From NCBI GenBank assembly GCA_029876055.1, contig CM056875.1, positions 5,109,001 through 5,173,000 on the forward strand: DNA of 64,000 bases. The letters run 5' to 3'. Source of the DNA: Madurella fahalii. Lineage: Eukaryota > Ascomycota > Sordariomycetes > Sordariales. Every line of letters begins with the position of its first letter. Positions within the stretch are counted from its first letter, which is position 1. A program made the position numbers and the translations under genes. The notes under the pieces were generated by a model. It was not told where the DNA came from, made no database searches, and was given only the letters and a program-made list of their open reading frames with translations. This document shows, one piece after another, positions 1 through 11,573 of the stretch.

Positions 1-610
1 TTGGCCAGGTAATGGGTCCTGGGATCAGAGGCGATGCAGGACGTGCACTTCTCGAAGAGTTCATAGCTCATGCCCGCATTGTTGGCGGCCGAGCAGTACG
101 AGTACGGCGTCGTATTCCTTGGGTCTAAGATGCCGTGCTCTATGGTAGAGATGAGAGGGCCGCAGGCCAGCTCGGTGGTGCATGGGGTCGATCCGAGCCC
201 GGTCGCATTGTTGGGGTAGTTCCAGAGGCAGTTCGCCGCAGTGTACCTCAGGTTGTCTGGCGCAGGAATTAGCAGCCGGCTTTGACACGGCGGCAGCTGG
301 GAAACGTACACAGAAACCACATGCTATCACTCTCGCTCCCTTGCGAGAAACCGCTGTCCTGCAGGCAGGTCACGCAGTTCCTGAACTTGGTGCCTGCTGG
401 ACTCGCGTAGTCGTCATCGTGGCAGCTGATGTCGGAATTCCTTGTGTTGGACGAATTGGGGTCTGAGGCATCGAGATCGGGCGAATCCAAGCATAACGCC
501 GCGCATGGCGAGTTTGGCGTGACTTGCAGTGTCGACGCAAGCTGCGATAGTGAGAAAACCGACACGAGCGTCGAGATGCTCAATTGTAAGGTCCCCCGAT
601 GGCGGGCCAT
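1..610 (-). CDS. LPXTG-type surface protein, N-terminal part (runs off the left edge)
   Basis: Partial gene reading leftward off the window. Exon 1 is 310-610, the intron is 257-309 (GTACGT...CCAG), and exon 2 is 1-256 and continues outside. The ATG at 608-610 opens a hydrophobic signal peptide. The mature part is rich in cysteines, with motifs NSPCAALC, CVTCLQDS, MWFLYNLRYTAANC and KCTSCI. This is the extracellular pattern of fungal proteins usually labelled LPXTG-domain-containing, which normally end in a transmembrane helix and a long cytoplasmic tail; that half lies outside the window. The phase-1 intron inside the WFLYNLRY motif occurs at the same place in the paralogue at 7693-9240, which supports both models. 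Biochemical role unknown; a cell-surface or secretory-pathway location is inferred. Confidence 0.75.
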
Positions 611-2727
611 GGTGTAGAGCCAGAAGAAAACTTGGGGGGAAAGTAAGAGTACAGTAGAGCCCGGATCCAGCGGGACTTAAACGGGGGTTGATTAAAAGAA
701 TGTAAACCCCGAACCAAGAAAATGCGGGATAAGGAGGCTGGTACCGAGACAGCACGGTCTCACGCCGGCAAGTTAGCCGGGAATTAAGTATCAGATATAT
801 ATCTGGAATTGAGAGTGCGAGAAAATGGGGAGGGAAAGCCGAAGCAGGCTTCCCAAACTTCTAAATATTCTCGTCAGTTGCACAGCGCCTGGCGGTGGGT
901 GCTCGCTCGCAGTCTGGTGCCGCCCTTGATTCTGTGATGTCCCCCCCAGGCGTGAATGCTTCGATAGAGGCGGGGGAGGCACCAAGCAGAATCAGCATTT
1001 TGTCAACAGAAGTGGGTGGGTGTGACGAGCTGCATGCAACGTCAAACTAGGAACAGAGCACAAGGGGGGGGGGGGGGGGGCCACAGAGAGTCCAGGTGCG
1101 GCACCCGCCGAGGGCCCCCTAGGCCGGATCGGGGATGTGACAAGGTGATAGTCTCGACGGCCCTGATGGCCTGCCGCTGACCACCCATGCGAGGTCCTCT
1201 CTCAGGCGATCCAATCATGGCCCGGGCCATGGCCGGTGGCGGATGGTCGGCAGAGCGATTGCTTGCTGGACGGCAGCAACGGTTGTGCCCGTCACCCACC
1301 AGATCCCCGCATGCTCCGATCTTGCTCTGGTCGGCCCCATTGCCTCTGCGTTGTGGGCTGTTTGGGGGCGCGGAATCGGTCAATAGGAGATGTCGCCAGC
1401 GCTTAGGATTTCTAGCTCGGGTGGCACGGCCGCTTCACCTTGGGTGAAGCTGAAGTCAGTCGAAACCTGCCTTAGATAGCAACTGGCATGCAACAAAGGT
1501 TCCGGCAGTCTGGTTGTTGCGCAGTCCAGCGGGCGCAGCAGTTCGCCCAGTTTCTCGCCCGAGTTCGCTTGGGCGAGGAATAGAAAGCAGGGTCGCAGGC
1601 GCTTGGGGGAAATGCCAAGAATCAGGCTAAGCTCGGACCAACATGGCAAAATCGGGAGCTTGACAACTTATTAGCTTCGCTGGCCGACCTCTCATTCGTT
1701 TCTGCACGCTGCGAACCAGCTGCGAACCTGCACGACATCCCCCGACATCACAGCTGTCTCAGTGTAAACCGTGTTTTACCCGCCCGGCTTCTCGTCGGCG
1801 TCTTGTTGCTTGCCCCCTTTCACGGTCCACTGGGTGAGACTATCGTAGCCGTCGCACGGGAAGCCGGATCGAGATCAGACGATGCTCGGTCGTCGTCTTC
1901 ACCGTCTGCATCGCCGTTTGCCGCCCTGTGTTTCCATGCACTGACCTTCTGCATCATCTATCTTTAACGAATATTCCCGTGTCCAGATGCACACACAGAC
2001 GGTCTCGCAGCGGGAGATCGCTTCTCCCAGCCTGCTAGCAGCACACAGACCACCGCAGGCGCATTGAGATCCGGCAGATGCCAATTTTACATGGACTCTA
2101 TCCATGATCGTAACAGTCGAGCTTCTACCGCGGGTCTGAGTTGATGGGTTGCATGTGTTGAACACCAATCATGACGGCCCTCGACGCTCCAAGAAACTCG
2201 GGCCAAGCCGGTCCAGCACGGCGACACGGAATGCCAAACTTGTAGCTGCTGCAACAGGCGCCAGAACCGCCAAGCTGCTCTTAACTCGCCCTTGTATGCG
2301 TTTTATATCCCGTTATCACAGTCTCACACGGCGGGGAAAGGAGTTCATCCTCCTGAAGATGGTCAGTGATGCTCGGCTCGTAAGGAGCCGAACATAGAAG
2401 GATGGGCTCCCTGCACTTTCTCTATGTTTGGGCGGTGCGTGACCCGCGCTCCGGGACTACCTCATAACGTCTCCCGCACCCGTGACTTGAGATCGAAACA
2501 AGCGGTCGTCTTGTCTGCGACCTGGAGACCCCAGAGCAGGCCAGTTCATCCCATCTCAAAGTTCTATAGAGCACAGGACGTATAAGGCATATCAACCGGC
2601 CCGAGACACCCATGTCTCGGATCTTAATACATAGAAAATCGATTGTGCTTATCAACACAATCCAAGCCCGTTTCCCAGCCCCGTTTCCGTAGCCCCTTTT
2701 CCCTCACCCACAGGCGACTACCCACCC
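611..2727. other. Intergenic region, no supported gene
   Basis: About 2.1 kb between two leftward genes. Reading frames here are short and lack consistent coding bias. A G-homopolymer of about 15 nt lies near 1065-1080. The part next to 610 is presumably the promoter of the surface-protein gene. I see no RNA gene or mobile element. Confidence 0.6.
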
Positions 2728-3876
2728 TTAAGAAACTATCACCTCTTCCCCTTCCACCACCATGTCCGCCCCAAAAAGACACCTTCCCGCCGGACAATCC
2801 CCATGAAACAGCACCCATTCCCCGCCGGGCACTACCCCGGCCCCGCCCGGCGCCGTGATGTTGAACCCATCCCCAGTCCTAATCAGCGGCCCGTCCTCGC
2901 TCCGCCGATACGGACCGTTAATCTCCTTTGCCACCGCGTAATTGACGCTATACTCGGGCCCGTCCCAACAGTGGTTACTATAAAACAACACGTACGTCCC
3001 TTTCCCACCCCCCTCGCCCTCCGCAGCAGGGACATAGACCAGCTCGGGCGCCTCCACCAGCGCGCCGTCCTCCTCCGCCCGGTCCAGCACCACCACCGGG
3101 TCCCCGACCAGCGCGATTCCCCCCGCGGTGTCCACCTCCTGCAGCACAATCGGCGTCTGCCGCCGCGGCTCGACGCCGTTGTTGCACTCCCCACCGCCGC
3201 CCAGCGCGTTGCCGTCGACCTTGTACAGCAGGTATCGCCTGCCGGAGGGGGGGTCGACGAAGCCGGCGGGGTCGATGGCGCCGCCGCGGGCGAGGGGGCA
3301 GGCGAGCGGGGCGGGGAGGGGCGCGTAGGGCCCCAGCACGGAGCCGGTGGTGCTGGTGGCCGCGCCGATGCAGTGGAAGGCCGCGTCGGCGCCCGCGAGC
3401 TGGCCCGAGTAGTACAGGACGAAGGTCGGCGGGTCGGCCTGCGGCAGGTGCTGCACCGACGGCGCCCACGTCTGCGACCCGGGCCCGGACGTCCACGGCC
3501 CCGGGTGCGGCAGCGGGTCGGCGGCGGCGAGGTACGTCCACGGCCCCAGCGGGGAAGGGGCCTGCGCGGCTTGGATGTTCTTGAATGTCGACGACGAGTT
3601 CGGCGCCAGGGAGCCGGTTGCAAAGGCGTACCAGAGGCCGGTGGAGGGGTCCTGGATTATGCAGGGGTCGGGGAAGTTGAAGGGGAGGAGAGGGGTTTTG
3701 GCTGAAGCTTTTGTTATTGTTGTTGTTTTTGTTTTTGTTTTTGTTTTTGTTGTTGCTCTCTCTGATGATGATGATAATGATGATGATGACGATGACGGCG
3801 CTGATGTTGTGAGTGGGGGGAAGAAGAAGAACGTCAACAGGAAGAGGAGATAGGTTGAGATGATGAAAGGAAGCAT
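2728..3876 (-). CDS. Secreted glycoside hydrolase family 43-like protein
   Basis: Single exon, 382 aa. I start at the ATG at 3874-3876 because it opens a hydrophobic signal peptide (MLPFIISTYLLFLL); an upstream in-frame ATG at 3960 would put 28 polar residues before it. After the signal comes a Ser-rich and Lys-Thr-repeat spacer (about 27-60), then the five-bladed beta-propeller domain. Likely catalytic residues are the base Asp70 in FPDP, the pKa-modulating Asp202 in AIDPAGFVD and the acid Glu275 in VEAPEL. GH43 enzymes are inverting arabinanases, arabinofuranosidases or xylosidases acting on plant hemicellulose or pectin; the exact substrate cannot be read from sequence. The C-terminus (FHGD...VEGEEVIVS) matches a complete propeller. 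The Lys-Thr spacer is encoded by a TTTTTG-type microsatellite. Confidence 0.85.
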   Translation of the reverse strand: MLPFIISTYLLFLLTFFFFPPLTTSAPSSSSSSLSSSSERATTKTKTKTKTTTITKASAKTPLLPFNFPDPCIIQDPSTGLWYAFATGSLAPNSSSTFKNIQAAQAPSPLGPWTYLAAADPLPHPGPWTSGPGSQTWAPSVQHLPQADPPTFVLYYSGQLAGADAAFHCIGAATSTTGSVLGPYAPLPAPLACPLARGGAIDPAGFVDPPSGRRYLLYKVDGNALGGGGECNNGVEPRRQTPIVLQEVDTAGGIALVGDPVVVLDRAEEDGALVEAPELVYVPAAEGEGGGKGTYVLFYSNHCWDGPEYSVNYAVAKEINGPYRRSEDGPLIRTGDGFNITAPGGAGVVPGGEWVLFHGDCPAGRCLFGADMVVEGEEVIVS

Positions 3877-5063
3877 GGCGGCGATGGTGGGATGAGAAAG
3901 TCCCCTCTTCTTCCTCCCGAGAAGCGGCGCTAGTAGTTGTTGTTTTACAGCACTCGTCATCAGGAGAGAGGGAACTACAAAGATGAGTCGGGAGTATAGA
4001 GGTCTCGAACTGTCTCTTGGATGTCACCAGAAGGCTTTCGTTTGGGCTGGGCCAACAGGGTGATGGAAGCATTGGCCCTTCTATCGAAAACTTGACATCA
4101 TGATGGCTCAGACAAACCGTTTACTGACAGCTCGTCGATGTGCGAGAGGTTTTTGCTGGATTTGGAGAGTCCGGCTTGCTCGCAGTGAGAGAGACATGAC
4201 CGAGACAGCGCCAGTGCGAATGGGGGGGAGGACAGCTACGCAGCTGCATGGCGCGATCTTTGCTTATAGGGAACAGGACGCATTGCATTAACCACTACCG
4301 AGGCAGGGAGAAGGGTAGAGAGGGCATCTGCAAAAGTGCTGTCATACATCTTCCTATCGGTGACGGGTACGGTATTCACACATCAGTAGTGCCCGACACG
4401 GCGCGGAGTCTAGCCCTCTGGCCGCGATATTCTCACCAATAGAGTACATGTTATAGACAACGAAACATTACGTGCCAGATCCTCTTCCAATCAACCCCAG
4501 AACTGAGCCAGTAGTCGGGACTGGAAGCACGGAACCGGAAGGTGTCACATCCAAGCCTCGGAACCTCGTCCAGCCAAACAAAACAAACAGACCGAAACAC
4601 CGCCTAATGCCCGATGGCACAGCCCTAGCCGCATAATGCCAGTCCCTCTGGCAGACGCTCGCTCCAATCTAATTCCGACTCCGAATATTAAGCTTTCCAT
4701 GGATTCCAGCTGCACATCTCGGGCTTCCTTCGATCCAATGTGGCCCGTTCTCGTAGAAAGCTTCCGTCTTTCTCCATACATCAACCACACAATCCGCCCC
4801 TTGCTCCCGTTTGTCCTCCGCAGCCAGCTTGGCACCTGCCGTCTCCAATTCTTCTCACAAAGAGAGTAAACCTCCCCAGACTTGACCAGATGAGTTTTTG
4901 ATTTCTATCTGTAACAGGACCCATACAAGACAATTATAGCATTCCACCACCAAACACAAAGAGCCCAAAACGCCAATCATTTTTTCCATGCATCCGCCGT
5001 AGCAAAACGCCCCCTCCAAGCAAGAAGAGAGAAGAAGGAACCCAAGGAGAGCCACCCCCCGCC
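3877..5063. other. Intergenic region, promoter of the GH43 gene and 3' side of CBF5
   Basis: About 1.2 kb with no supported gene. The part adjoining 3877 should contain the GH43 promoter, and the part near 5063 the CBF5 3' untranslated region. Open frames here (for example 4545-4835 minus) show no family similarity. Confidence 0.55.
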
Positions 5064-6851
5064 TCATTCGCTGTCGTCCGCGTCCTTGCCCTTCTCGGCC
5101 TTCTTGGCCGCCTTCTTCTCCTTCTTTAGCCGTTTCCGCTCAGCCTTCTCCTCAGCTGTCTCTCCTTCGTGCTTCTTGCGCTTCTTCTTGTCCTCCTCCG
5201 TCTTTTCCTGGGCCTTCTCCTCAGCTGCAGGCTCAGCCTTCTTCTCCGGGGACGACGTCTCGGGTTGGGCGGCGGCAGACGTGGTCGCTGCTGCTGCGTC
5301 AGCAGACGCGGCGTTGTAATCTTTGTAGCCCTGCGTCCACTTGGCCGGAGTTGCGTCGTTGGGCCGGCCAAACTTGTCGAGCTTGCCGTCCGCCTTCAGC
5401 TTCTTCTTCTCGAGCGCTACGGGGCCTAGACCCCAGCGACGCGGGTACAGGTCGCGCTCCATGATGCAGCGCTTGACCTTTGCGACGACACCGTGGTCGC
5501 ATGTCGACATCCTATGGGGGAAGTTAGCCGAGAACGGCCGAAAGTGTGGCGTTTTGTGCGACTTACTCGACGGTGCTCATCTGTGCAATGCCAATGGCAA
5601 TAGCCTCGCCCTTGGTCGTCATCAGGACAACCTCCTCGTGTGTGTCAATGCCAGCGTCGTACCGCAGTAGACCCGGCAGCATCAGCTTCGCACCATAGCA
5701 GACGGCATTGACAGCCGAGTCCTTGACAACAAGGCGCTTGTACGTGCAGAGCAGCGTCTCAAGCGGCTGGATGACCTTGCGTAAGTACGACTCGTCGCCG
5801 CCATTGTCGTACTGCCACTGGGCATCGAGCACGTCGTGCAACGTAACCATGTTTCCGTCGTCCTCGGACATGACACCACTGCGCACGCGGCGCAGCTCCT
5901 GCATGTGGGCGCCGACGCCGAGCAACAGACCCAGGTGCACGCAGAGCGTCCGGATATAAGTACCGGCTTCGCACGATACCCAAAAGACACCCAGGTGGCG
6001 CTCGTTGTCGAACTCGATCAGCTTGCTCTCGTGGATCGTCCGGATACGCAGCTGGCGCTTGACGGCGGAGATGAGGGGCGGGCGCTGAAAGAGGGCGCCG
6101 GTGAGAGTCTCGAGGGCCTTGGCAAAGGCAGCCTCGCCGCCGGGGACGGTGTCGTGCATTCGGATGACGCAGACGTACTCCTTACCCGCTCCCTGTTGGG
6201 CCTTGACGAGTCTTGTAGCGCGGTCGATGCAGACAACTGTGCGGTGTTCTGGTTAGCTTGGGCGCAATCACGAAGCGGTTGGCGCAGCGCCACGTACTCA
6301 AGCAGCCGGTGACCTTGGGATCGAGGGTGCCGGAATGGCCAGTCTTCTCCACACTGCGCACACGACTTGTTAGCACTACTCTCCATGTATCCAGCACATC
6401 AATGCTCCCACGTACCGGAGCATCCGCTTCAGCCATGCGACGACCTCATGCGACGACGGGTTTGACGGCTTGTCCTGTTTAAAAAAAGGTTAGCCTCTGT
6501 ATCCAGGGAACCTTCGGTCGGGCCCCATGACACGGCGCATCGCAGCAACGGACGAATAGTCGCAATCACCCCACAACCTCGACGCCAACCGTTTCCAATA
6601 TTGATCCCGGGGGCACTTACCAGGTTGATGACACCGCTCGAGACGTACGACTTGATGTCCCGCTTGTACGGCGACGAGCCATTGGGGATCGGGGTAAAGT
6701 GGCCCGACCGCACCAGCATCTTGTCATAGTTCTTGAGCAGCAGCGGCCAATCGCTCGTGTTGAGCGACGGCACCGTGTTTTGCGGCTTGATGACATACTG
6801 ATCCCCCCCTTCGACCTCGCCCTTCTTTGCTAGCGCATTTGAGTCTGCCAT
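5064..6851 (-). CDS. CBF5: H/ACA snoRNP pseudouridine synthase (dyskerin/Cbf5)
   Basis: Five exons: 6621-6851, 6416-6474, 6298-6353, 5567-6236 and 5064-5511. They join in phase to 487 aa, close to the yeast protein's size. The N-terminal dyskerin-like segment leads into the TruB catalytic domain with DKPSNPSSHEVVAW and GHSGTLDPKVTGCL; the Asp of GTLDP is the catalytic aspartate. A PUA domain follows (GAKLMLPGLLRYD, MTTKGEAIAIG), then a Lys/Glu-rich tail ending AKKAEKGKDADDSE. The enzyme isomerises uridine in rRNA and snRNA guided by H/ACA RNAs with Nop10, Nhp2 and Gar1, in the nucleolus. All junctions are GT..AG (GTAAGT, GTACGT, GTACGT, GTAAGT donors) and restore conserved residues such as CLIVCIDRATRLVK. 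Intron 1 (6475-6620, 146 nt) is longer than the others. Confidence 0.96.
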
Positions 6852-7692
6852 TGTTGCTGTATGCAGGCGTGTTGTGGTTGTTTTCGTCGTTGTTTTGCGG
6901 CCTCGATACCCCCCACCGACACTTTTTGTGTTTGGCTACTCGTGGGTCGAAACAAACCCTCTTCCGTCTTATCGGCCCGGAGAATTGGTCGCCAAAGGAA
7001 TAAATTATGGGTGGATTGTGAGACTATTCACGCGTCGGCCGGCAGGCTGGGTCGTGTAGTCGGACAGTCGCCGTACGATTTTCCACCGTTGTGTGGTTTT
7101 TGGCCGTCTGAAAGAAAGATCCAGAGCTCGTCCCCGAAATTTTTTGCCAGACCGCGAAGTCGTGTGGGGAAGCGATAGCTCTGGAGTGGCGCTAACCCGA
7201 TTGTGGAGTAGGTATTCACGTGGTGATAAGGGACCCATGATCCTTGGCCGTCAGCGCCGAGGCACTCGAGTCGACCAGTTGCAGCAATCAGACCGACTCA
7301 GATGGCGAGGTGGTTCGGTACACCATCCAGACGCTACATATGTATATAATGCGTCATGCACGCCGTTTCGTAGCCTTTGGTAACCATTCAGTCATGATAC
7401 AGTACAGATCCCCATCCGCAGTTATATATTACACATACCTGTCCATTCAGGACAACCAGGAGGCCCCCTCCGTCCGATGCCATTCAGATGAAATAGCAGA
7501 GGCTAGCCACGAGGCTATGCCAAAGTATCGCTCCAACTCCAATGATCCACATGCCAGGTAATTACGTATAAGGACCAGCCCTAGCTGAAAGTCAAAATGC
7601 CCACTCCATCGTCCCTGATCTCTTCGCACAAGCCGTCCTATAACAGGGGGTGCATTCCTCGGAGACGGGCCGGCTCCTTCTCCCGCTCTTTG
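6852..7692. other. Intergenic region upstream of CBF5
   Basis: About 840 bp. The right part is the 3' flank of the surface-protein gene and the left part is the CBF5 promoter. No gene is supported. Confidence 0.5.
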
Positions 7693-9240
7693 CTACCCAA
7701 GGGCAGCCGCGCCGCCTGTGCCGCCGGTGCCATGTCGCGACCCGTGGTGCCTCCCATAACCGGGGTGATGCAAAACCGGCGCTTGCGGCTCGGTAGGCAT
7801 CCTATGGACGTCTTGTCGGCCCACGGTATCATTATGGCCGTTGTTGCCGTTAGGGCTCTCCACCTCATACACCTCGTCCCGCCCCTTTCCCTTCACATCG
7901 ATTGGATATCCATTATGATCCAATTTCCACACCTTGGACCGCAAACCTGCCTCATCCCCGCCCGGCGCCGCCCTAGTTGCAATCTCATTTTGTTGCTTGT
8001 CAAATTCCGCCTGCATCTGCATCAGGGATTTCTCTTGCCCTGCCGTGGGCCACCGTGTGAACACCCGCGGGCTCGAACTTTGTACGGGTGATTGTCGCTG
8101 TGATACCAATTGGTCGAGCTGCTGTTGCGTTGTCAACGCCGGCCAATTTACGGGGCTCGGGCCGGCGCTTTCGGGGCCGGACACGGGGCTATTGTATTGG
8201 CTGGAATATGGGCTGAAATAACGGGTGTAAGGACTTTCGGCGTACGCGGTTATGGGGCTCTCGTTCCCCCAGCCCCGGAGCGGCTTCTGGCTGACTGGGG
8301 TGTCGAACATATCGCCGCCGCCGCCACCACCGTAGCGGGATGAGGGGTGGGGCCCGCCGTGATGATGCTGAAGATTGCGGAGGAATGCCCGCCGCTTCCT
8401 CTTGCCGTTACACACGATACAGTAGCCGATTATGGCGAGGATGAAGGCGAAGGCACCGAAGGCGATGGCGACCCGCGCGCCGAGGGAAACTGGGCCATAA
8501 TCTGGACTTGGTACCGTCGCGTAGGTAGGTTGTGGCTCCACGATTACGACGGTATCGGTGCCAAAAGGATCGCCCTGAATGGAGACGGTCGAGCCGGGCG
8601 AGGGCTTTTGCTCGCATGCCGCTTCCAGAATCATCATGTAGTTGACCAGGTAGTGGCCGTCCTCGAGGACCTCAAGGCATGGCGAGCATTTGGGGACAAA
8701 GTCCTGCTCCCAGTTCTTGCAGTAATCGTAGACGCCCACGGCAGGCGTGAAGTTCTGGTACTTTATCGCGTCTTCCAGCTCGCCGCACGCCGTGCTAGTG
8801 CATGGTCAGCAAGGGGCTATAGACAAGGATCCGTCAAGACTCACCGTGTTTTGCACGGGCTGTCAGTTGGGCTGTCAAACAGGCAATAGCCCATATTGAA
8901 TCGCAGGTTGTCTAGGAGAATCAAGAGTCAACAACTACAAGCCGATTCGGACCCTGGTGAACACGGACGGGGATAGCATACAAAGCAGCCATTGGAGATC
9001 CGTCTGGTTCCCCGAAACGTGGGTGCTAGTGAGCAGGCAGTCAACGCACTGTTCCCACACCAAGCCTTTCCCGGTATTGGCGAGGGCACCGCTATCGCAG
9101 ACCATCTCGTCCGCGGCAGTCGACGAGAGGACGTTGCCGCAAAATTTCGAGCATGGCGAGTCCGGGGCGACGAGCAGGGATGCCGCCAGCGGTGCAGACA
9201 CGGCCGCGGTGATGGAAAGGCGGGCAGTGGTAATCTGCAT
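7693..9240 (-). CDS. LPXTG-type single-pass surface protein
   Basis: Three exons: 8982-9240, 8845-8911 and 7693-8794, 475 aa. The signal peptide starts at the ATG 9238-9240. The cysteine-rich extracellular part has APDSPCSKFC, EQCVDCLL, LLYNLRFNMGYC and KCSPCLEVL. One transmembrane helix lies at about 212-236 (VAIAFGAFAFILAIIGYCIV), followed by a basic stop-transfer (KRKRR) and a roughly 235-residue disordered tail rich in Ser, Pro, Gln and Gly. Cysteine spacing and the first intron position match the partial gene at 1-610, so the two are paralogues. Both introns are GT..AG (GTATGC, GTGAGT donors). The function of this fungal family is not established; a cell-surface or endomembrane role is inferred from topology. 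Confidence 0.85.
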
Positions 9241-11573
9241 CCCGGCGGCTTCGTCCCTACTTCAGCAGAACTCGAGATGTTGGATGCGAGGGTGGTCAGT
9301 GGGTGATCCGGGTCGACGGGGCCCCCGTCTGGTCCTGGATGTGAGGGACGCAGCACTGCAGCTCCCGGCGGTGTGGTTATTGCCGCGCAGATGCTCTGCA
9401 CGACATAATAATCATCATCTATCACCGGGTCCTCTCAGTCCACGGAGACCGGACGTGATATAGGCGTTGAAGGACTTGAAAAAGAGCGGCCCGAGAGAAC
9501 AGAAAGCAGTCGACTAAGCGCGCAGTTAATTGGGCTGTTCCCCGGGCCCTCTCTCAGAACAACGGCCTTCGCGATCGATGCTGCATTGCTGGCAGGTGTG
9601 ACAGTGACATGAGGCCGGCGAGGGCAGGAGACGCACAGTGGATGCCGAAATCCGGCGGCCCTTGTCGGTGCTGCTGGCACAAAACGCCAACAATTCCCCC
9701 CCGAACAAGGACAAATCCGCATGGTGGTGGCCCCTGCGAGAACTGCTCGACCAGTCCGGTTGCAGAGGCAGATGCCATAGTGTGATTGGTGATCGGAACA
9801 CACCGTCACCTGCGTGAATGAGCAATGGGAATTGCTGATTGCTGATGATCGGCACCTCGTCCATGATGTCTCGCAGCCAAGCATTGGCCGCAGCTGAGGC
9901 CCGGAAGCAAATGCCGCTGAATGGCACAGCTGCACGCTAGCCATGCATGTGCTTGCAACACTGGCCAGTGAGAGAGAAGTGACCCAAGTGACTGCTGCAA
10001 GCTGCCCTGAGAGTCCCCTTATGCACCTGGCCCATCGCGGGCTGCCCCCCGGTCCATGATTTGGCTTCACTGGGCTCTGTGACTGTCAATGACCCACCTG
10101 TTCCCCGATGCAGCAGGAGCTGAAGTCCAGGTCGGAAATCTCCCCCTTTCGACTCTCCGCTAGTGACATGCCGTTTCTTGACAACAGTCACCAGGGGCCC
10201 AGCCCTGTCGGGCATCCATCCGACCCGCCTTTCATCCCCCAAGGCGGGATGGAGGAAAGAAGTATCAGGCCCGCAATGTGTGCTGATACAAAGTTACAAG
10301 TGCAATAGTCTAATAGTGTTCGGGTTGCACCTAACAGCGTGAAGCTTCCATTGGCTGATGCAGAGACAATGTTGCATCGTCGATCAACAGTCTGGTGAAC
10401 TGACGAATCCAACGGAAACTCAAACCATCCATGGTTGAACTGCTGGGCAGTCCCGAGCGCCCGGACTGCGGATGCGCCCAGCTTTCCTGCATGCGACGTT
10501 CATTGCGAACACCAATTTACCCAGTAACATATCAGTCTGTGCAACGACAGACAGGAACTTTGTGATGCTACTAGTCAATAATTACCAGGCCACCGTTACC
10601 ACACCAGTTCCCTCCCACTGCAATTCACATTACCCGGCCATCCAATGACATCTCTGTCCTCATCCAGCATGCCGCTTTGCGCAACTGCAAATAAGGCCGT
10701 GAATCAACCGCGAAGAAGGGCGGTAAGACCAAACCGCCGGGACCCATGCGGTGCAGAAACCACAGTGAAGATAGTCTCACGTCGCCCGACAGGCAAGCGC
10801 TTCGGCGCCGGGACGAACAACGGAAGACAACGGAAATTGCCAACATCGTGGGACTTTCCGTCTCGAGGGGGTCAAGTGCCGATGCGGGGTTCACCGCTTC
10901 CTTGATGTCTATGCAGCGTAAGCGCCGCGCAAGGTCAACAGCTAGGTACTAATTACCGGGACTTGACGACACACTACGGAGGGTACAGAACATAACGAAG
11001 ATCGTCCTTTCAAGTCTTATGAACCGTATCACCATACCAATAACCCACTGCTGTACTGACTCAGTCTTAGCGCCGGATCGGGCTGGAAACGGAAGCAGAA
11101 AGTAGCAGGAGGGAAAAAAAAAAAAAAGAAAGAAAGAAAAGGGAGGGGGGGGGTGGGAGGGGGGAAAGTTGGGTTGGGTTGTTTCCAATGCCGTATCTAA
11201 GTCAATAGGCTGTGTCGAAAGATGTGGTAGGGTAAGACCGAGAGCTTAATATGGGCTGTAGTGTGGTGAAATCCCGCTACTGTCGGAGAGACAGACGCCT
11301 TTAGAATGAAGGGGGTACAGTACAGTACAAAGGTGAGAACGTAACGTGAGCAATATCCCAGATACGTAGTATACATACACACGCGCTTTAGTATGCCCCT
11401 CGCTTGGCTAAAGTGCTATCGTACCATCCATGAATCATCAATTCGCCATCGGTCTGATACCTGCCTTTGACGGCCATCTCCACACCACAAACTTCATTAC
11501 CAACCAATTTCCAGTTCCTGTATCATGTCCCCACAACTCCCCCTGTGCCCACACGTACACGTACGCGCCCTCG
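9241..11573. other. Intergenic region, no supported gene
   Basis: About 2.3 kb. The longest open frame (9435-10070 minus, 211 codons) has no recognisable motif and I did not accept it. A homopurine tract lies at about 11109-11170. Nothing else identifiable. Confidence 0.55.
11109..11170. repeat. Homopurine A/G tract
   Basis: A run of A followed by GAAA units and then G-runs, interrupted by few pyrimidines on the + strand. Long purine mirror-like tracts can form triplex DNA; no function is shown here. Confidence 0.6.

Noticed and set aside
2803..3705. 300-codon + strand open frame opposite the GH43 gene
   Set aside because: Arg/Val/Pro-rich mirror of a GC-rich coding exon; the minus strand encodes a complete glycosidase with catalytic residues.
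9435..10070. 211-codon minus open frame
   Set aside because: No recognisable motif and no clear coding bias; probably chance in GC-rich DNA.
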